A stretch of DNA of 64,000 nucleotides. Source: Streptomyces hiroshimensis (GTDB taxonomy: Bacteria > Actinomycetota > Actinomycetes > Streptomycetales > Streptomycetaceae). The stretch spans positions 301,037-365,036 of the forward strand of contig NZ_BMUT01000001.1 in assembly GCF_014650335.1 (NCBI RefSeq), given 5' to 3'. Below the pieces are notes generated by a model that was not told the DNA's origin, searched no databases, and saw only the letters and a program-made list of their open reading frames with translations. The position numbers and the translations under genes were made by a program. Below are positions 61,522 to 64,000 of this stretch, piece by piece (within the stretch, counting starts at the first letter, position 1; each line of letters begins with the position of its first letter).

Positions 61522-61671
61522 ATGCGCCAGAGCCTCGGAAACCCCCAGCGCCCTGACCGGACGACCGTTCCCGAGGACTCCTTCGCGTATGCACCCCCAG
61601 CTTCCCGTGCCGTCCCGGCACACCCTGCCCCCTCTGAACATCGGCATCCTCGCCCACGTCGACGCGGGTAA
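61522..61671 (+). CDS. Possible leader ORF 2 overlapping the ribosomal protection gene (49 aa)
   Basis: An ATG at 61522 with AGGAG 10 nt upstream opens 49 codons in a different frame, ending at TAA 61671, which is 83 bp inside the tet-like gene. The peptide is Arg/Pro/His-rich. Because ribosomes translating it would run over the ATG at 61589, it could set how often the main gene starts. It may also be an incidental frame; the strong ribosome site is the main argument. Confidence 0.35.
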   Translation: MRQSLGNPQRPDRTTVPEDSFAYAPPASRAVPAHPAPSEHRHPRPRRRG

Positions 61672-63655
61672 GACGAGCCTCACCGAGCGCCTGCTCTTCG
61701 ACACCGGCGCCATCGACCGGCTCGGCAGCGTCGACGCCGGCAGCACCCGCACCGACAGCGGCGAGATCGAACGCCGCCGCGGCATCACCATCCGTACCGC
61801 CGTCGCCCCCTTCCGCGCCCGCGGCCTGCGCGTCAACCTCATCGACACCCCCGGCCACAGCGACTTCATCGCCGAGGTCGAGCGCGCCCTCGGCGTCCTC
61901 GACGGCGCGGTCCTCGTGCTGTCCGCGGTCGAGGGGGTGCAGGCCCACACGCGCGTGCTGATGAAGACGCTGCGGCGGCTGCGCCTGCCCACCCTCCTGT
62001 TCGTCAACAAGACCGACCGCGCGGGTGCCCGGGAGGCGGAGACGCTCGCCGCCGTCCGCCGCCGGCTGACCCCGCGTGTGGTGCCCATGGGCACCGTCCG
62101 CGGCATCGGTACCCCCGGCGCCCGCACCGTGCCCGGCTCGTACGAGGACGCCGCCTTCCGCGAGGCGGTGGCCGAGGTGCTCGCCGAGGAGGACGAGGCG
62201 CTGCTGGCGCAGCTGGTGGAGGGACGCCCCGTCTGCGCCGGGGACGTGCGGGAGGCGCTCGCGCGGCAGACGGCGGGCGGGCTCGTACACCCGGTGTACT
62301 TCGGCTCGGCCGTGTCCGGCCAGGGCGTGGCGGACCTGATCGACGGCATGGCGCGCTACCTGCGGCCTGCGGGAGGCTTCACCCCGCCGACCGCCGGTAC
62401 GGAGTGCACGAGCCCGGACGCCACCGGCACCGTCTTCGCCGTCGACCGTGGCCCCTCCGGCGAGAAGACCGCCTACCTGCGGCTCTTCTCGGGGGCCGTG
62501 GCCCAGCGCGACCGGATCACGCTCCACCGGCGGGAGGCCGACGGCAGCCACAAGGAGCACAGCGGCCGCGTCACCTCCCTCGACGTGGTCGAGGCCCCGG
62601 CGGAAGGGGCCGATGCCCGGCACCGCGCCACGGCCGGGGACATCGCCCGGGTCAGGGGCCTGGCGGAGGTCAGGGTGGGCGACCGCCTCGGCCCCGTGCG
62701 CGACGGCGCGCACCGGCCGCACTTCGCCCCGCCCGGCCTGGAGACGGTGGTCAGGCCCGTGCGCCCCGAGGACGCGGCCCGGCTGCACACCGCCCTCGCG
62801 GCCCTCGCCGACCAGGACCCGCTCATCGGCACCCGCACCCTGCCGGCGGGCGGCGGCACGTCCGTGCTGCTCTACGGCGAGGTGCAGAAGGAGATCGTCG
62901 CGGCGACGCTCGCCGAGGAGTTCGGCATCGACGCCGTCTTCGAGCCGAGCAGCACCGTCCACCGCGAGCGGGTCACCGGCACGGGCGAGGCGTACGAGGA
63001 GATCGACCGGCACGGCGGTCACGTCTTCTGGGCGACGGTCGGCCTGCGGGTCGGGCCGGGCGTCCCCGGCTCCGGCACCGTCTTCCGCCGCGAGACCGAA
63101 CTCGGCGCCCTGCCGCTCGCCTTCGACCGCGCGATCGAGGAGACCGTCCACCGCACCCTCGCCCAGGGGCTGTTCGGCTGGCCGGTCGCCGACTGCACCG
63201 TCACGCTGACCCGCTCGGGCTACGCGGCGCCGGTGAGCACCGCGGCCGACTTCCGCCGGCTGACCCCGCTGGTCCTGATGGCCGCCCTGACGCAGGCGGG
63301 AACAAGGGTCTACGAACCCTGTCACGCCTACGAACTGGAGGTCCCCGCCGACACCTTGAGTGCCGTCGCCGGGGCGCTGGCGGCCCTGGGAGCCGAGATC
63401 CACGACACGGAGACGGGCCCGGAGGTGTGCACCCTCAAGGGCGCCATCCCGGCCCGCCACGCCCCCGACGCCGAACGCCGCCTGCCCGCCCTCACCCGCG
63501 GCGAGGCCCTCTGGTGGACCCACCCGACCGAGGACCGCCCCCACCAGGGCCCTCCCCCGCGGCGCCCGCGCACGGACGGCAACCCGCTCAACCGTGCGGC
63601 GTACTTGCGCCATCTGACGGCGGTACGGCCCGGTCCGTCCGCGGCGCGAGCATGA
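61589..63655 (+). CDS. Tet(M)/Otr(A)-type ribosomal protection GTPase
   Basis: 688 residues from the ATG at 61589, where EF-G-type homology begins soon after (LNIGILAHVDAGKTSLTERLLFDTG). G1 AHVDAGKTS, G2 RRRGITIRTA, G3 DTPGHSDF, G4 NKTD; DGAVLVLSAVEGVQAHTRVLMKTLRRLRLPTLLFVNKTDR is close to Tet(M). Domain IV-V hallmarks APVSTAADFRRLTPLVLMAALTQAGTRVYEPC and the C-terminal NPLNRAAYLRHL match ribosomal protection proteins rather than EF-G. They dislodge tetracycline from the ribosome using GTP. It lies alone behind a repeat-rich leader with two upstream ORFs, and a long terminator hairpin follows. Confidence 0.9.
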   Translation: MHPQLPVPSRHTLPPLNIGILAHVDAGKTSLTERLLFDTGAIDRLGSVDAGSTRTDSGEIERRRGITIRTAVAPFRARGLRVNLIDTPGHSDFIAEVERALGVLDGAVLVLSAVEGVQAHTRVLMKTLRRLRLPTLLFVNKTDRAGAREAETLAAVRRRLTPRVVPMGTVRGIGTPGARTVPGSYEDAAFREAVAEVLAEEDEALLAQLVEGRPVCAGDVREALARQTAGGLVHPVYFGSAVSGQGVADLIDGMARYLRPAGGFTPPTAGTECTSPDATGTVFAVDRGPSGEKTAYLRLFSGAVAQRDRITLHRREADGSHKEHSGRVTSLDVVEAPAEGADARHRATAGDIARVRGLAEVRVGDRLGPVRDGAHRPHFAPPGLETVVRPVRPEDAARLHTALAALADQDPLIGTRTLPAGGGTSVLLYGEVQKEIVAATLAEEFGIDAVFEPSSTVHRERVTGTGEAYEEIDRHGGHVFWATVGLRVGPGVPGSGTVFRRETELGALPLAFDRAIEETVHRTLAQGLFGWPVADCTVTLTRSGYAAPVSTAADFRRLTPLVLMAALTQAGTRVYEPCHAYELEVPADTLSAVAGALAALGAEIHDTETGPEVCTLKGAIPARHAPDAERRLPALTRGEALWWTHPTEDRPHQGPPPRRPRTDGNPLNRAAYLRHLTAVRPGPSAARA

Positions 63656-63805
63656 GTCCGGTTGCCGACCCGGGCAGCTGTCGTTGGACGCCGAGGGGGT
63701 TGTCGGCGGGCCCGAGAGCGTCGGTCAGCGTGCCCTCGCCGCTGAGCGTGCCCGTGCCCCTCGCGCCGCCCGTCCCGGGCTGACCACCGTCCTTCCGGCA
63801 GAGGC

Positions 63806-63840
63806 GCTGCGGGGATCGCGTGATGCGCGGTCCCCGCAGC
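63806..63840. terminator. Long hairpin terminator between convergent genes
   Basis: GCTGCGGGGA (63806-63815) pairs perfectly with TCCCCGCAGC (63831-63840). A T-G wobble and an inner CGCG/CGCG pair extend the stem to 15 bp with a 5-nt loop. It lies between the tet-like gene and the NTF2-like gene at the right edge. The other ~150 bp between the genes hold nothing I recognise. Confidence 0.8.
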
Positions 63841-63856
63841 CGTCTCATGGAGGGGG

Positions 63857-64000
63857 TTACTGTCCGCCGACGTAGTCGGTCTGCGAGGCGATCCGGCCTC
63901 CGCGCAGGTGCAGGACGGTGCAGAAGGTGGCGGTGACCGGCTGTCCGGCCGGGGGCAGGGCCGGGTGGGCTCCGGAGCTGGTGCCCGCGAAGTCGGTTTC
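63857..64000 (-). CDS. NTF2/SnoaL-like protein, C-terminal part (cut by window edge)
   Basis: The last 47 codons of a minus-strand gene that continues beyond position 64000. The visible sequence (PVTATFCTVLHLRGGRIASQTDYVGGQ) matches the closing strands of NTF2-like/SnoaL folds, in which a final GGRI-xxxxDY segment is common. The family includes polyketide cyclases, ketosteroid isomerases and binding proteins; the sequence here is too short to choose. It is convergent with the tet-like gene across a strong hairpin. Confidence 0.65.
   Translation of the reverse strand, partial: ETDFAGTSSGAHPALPPAGQPVTATFCTVLHLRGGRIASQTDYVGGQ

Noticed and set aside
63588..63848. An 86-codon minus-strand frame between the tet-like gene and the NTF2-like gene
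   Set aside because: It overlaps the end of the tet-like gene and the terminator hairpin and is low-complexity Gly/Pro/Thr.

Overview
The window is chromosomal DNA of a Streptomyces or a very close relative. The evidence is the very high GC content with third-position G/C bias, frequent GTG and TTG starts, ATGA/GTGA start-stop overlaps, and typical streptomycete genes: a murC outside the division cluster next to msrB, the TreX/TreY/TreZ trehalose route, a SAV2148-type HEPN protein, DUF2637, and the RRHVDLxRVSSAIC leader peptide in front of a sulfite-reductase operon. I saw no rRNA, tRNA, CRISPR array, insertion sequence or prophage. Most of the window looks like conserved chromosome rather than a mobile island.

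Layout. 0.3-3 kb: a BlaI-type repressor divergent from a class A PBP-like protein whose transpeptidase active site is degenerate. 3-11 kb: two NodB-family deacetylase lipoproteins, a PTH2 peptidyl-tRNA hydrolase, a small ABC exporter, ZapE and a RibD-like reductase. 11-15.3 kb: an ABC exporter divergent from a histidine kinase/response regulator pair. 15.4-17.5 kb: murC, msrB and a small conserved protein. 17.7-27.6 kb: treZ, then (through a GNAT gene, lpdA and a LysR gene) treY and glgX, together able to turn glycogen into trehalose. 28-30.1 kb: a HEPN/PLD-like protein and a DnaQ-type exonuclease. 30.4-35.3 kb: a phosphotransferase, a secreted subtilase, a LysE exporter, and a MarR regulator divergent from an NmrA-type gene across twin palindromic operators.

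35.3-44.7 kb, read leftward, is one sulfur-assimilation unit: leader peptide, sulfite reductase, zinc-ribbon protein, cysH, cysC, cysD, cysN, sulfonate ABC transporter (ssuA, ssuB, ssuC) and a CbiX-type chelatase. Most junctions overlap by 4-14 bp. It covers sulfate activation, APS reduction, sulfite reduction, sulfonate uptake and the last step of siroheme synthesis. 44.9-53.2 kb: a GNAT gene, a GAF regulator, a YihY membrane protein, rsgA with an upstream ORF, an Ada-AlkA fusion with ogt, DUF456 and a LuxR-type regulator. 53.2-58.3 kb: a 1025-residue protein with a long disordered repeat region and a PP2C-like domain lacking key metal ligands, then an RsbW-like ATPase and a DUF2637 protein. 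58.5-64 kb: a FhuF-like iron protein under a perfect iron box, a GntR regulator, a helical-repeat protein, a Tet(M)/Otr(A)-type ribosomal protection protein behind two upstream ORFs, and the end of an NTF2-like gene at the right edge.

Two themes stand out. First, several regulators and genes sit next to well-formed candidate control elements (BlaI-type inverted repeat, TetR-type palindrome, twin MarR sites, iron box, three leader or upstream ORFs). Second, five unrelated genes have short duplications that carry the stop codon into the 3' flank, and a sixth gene has a duplicated start region.
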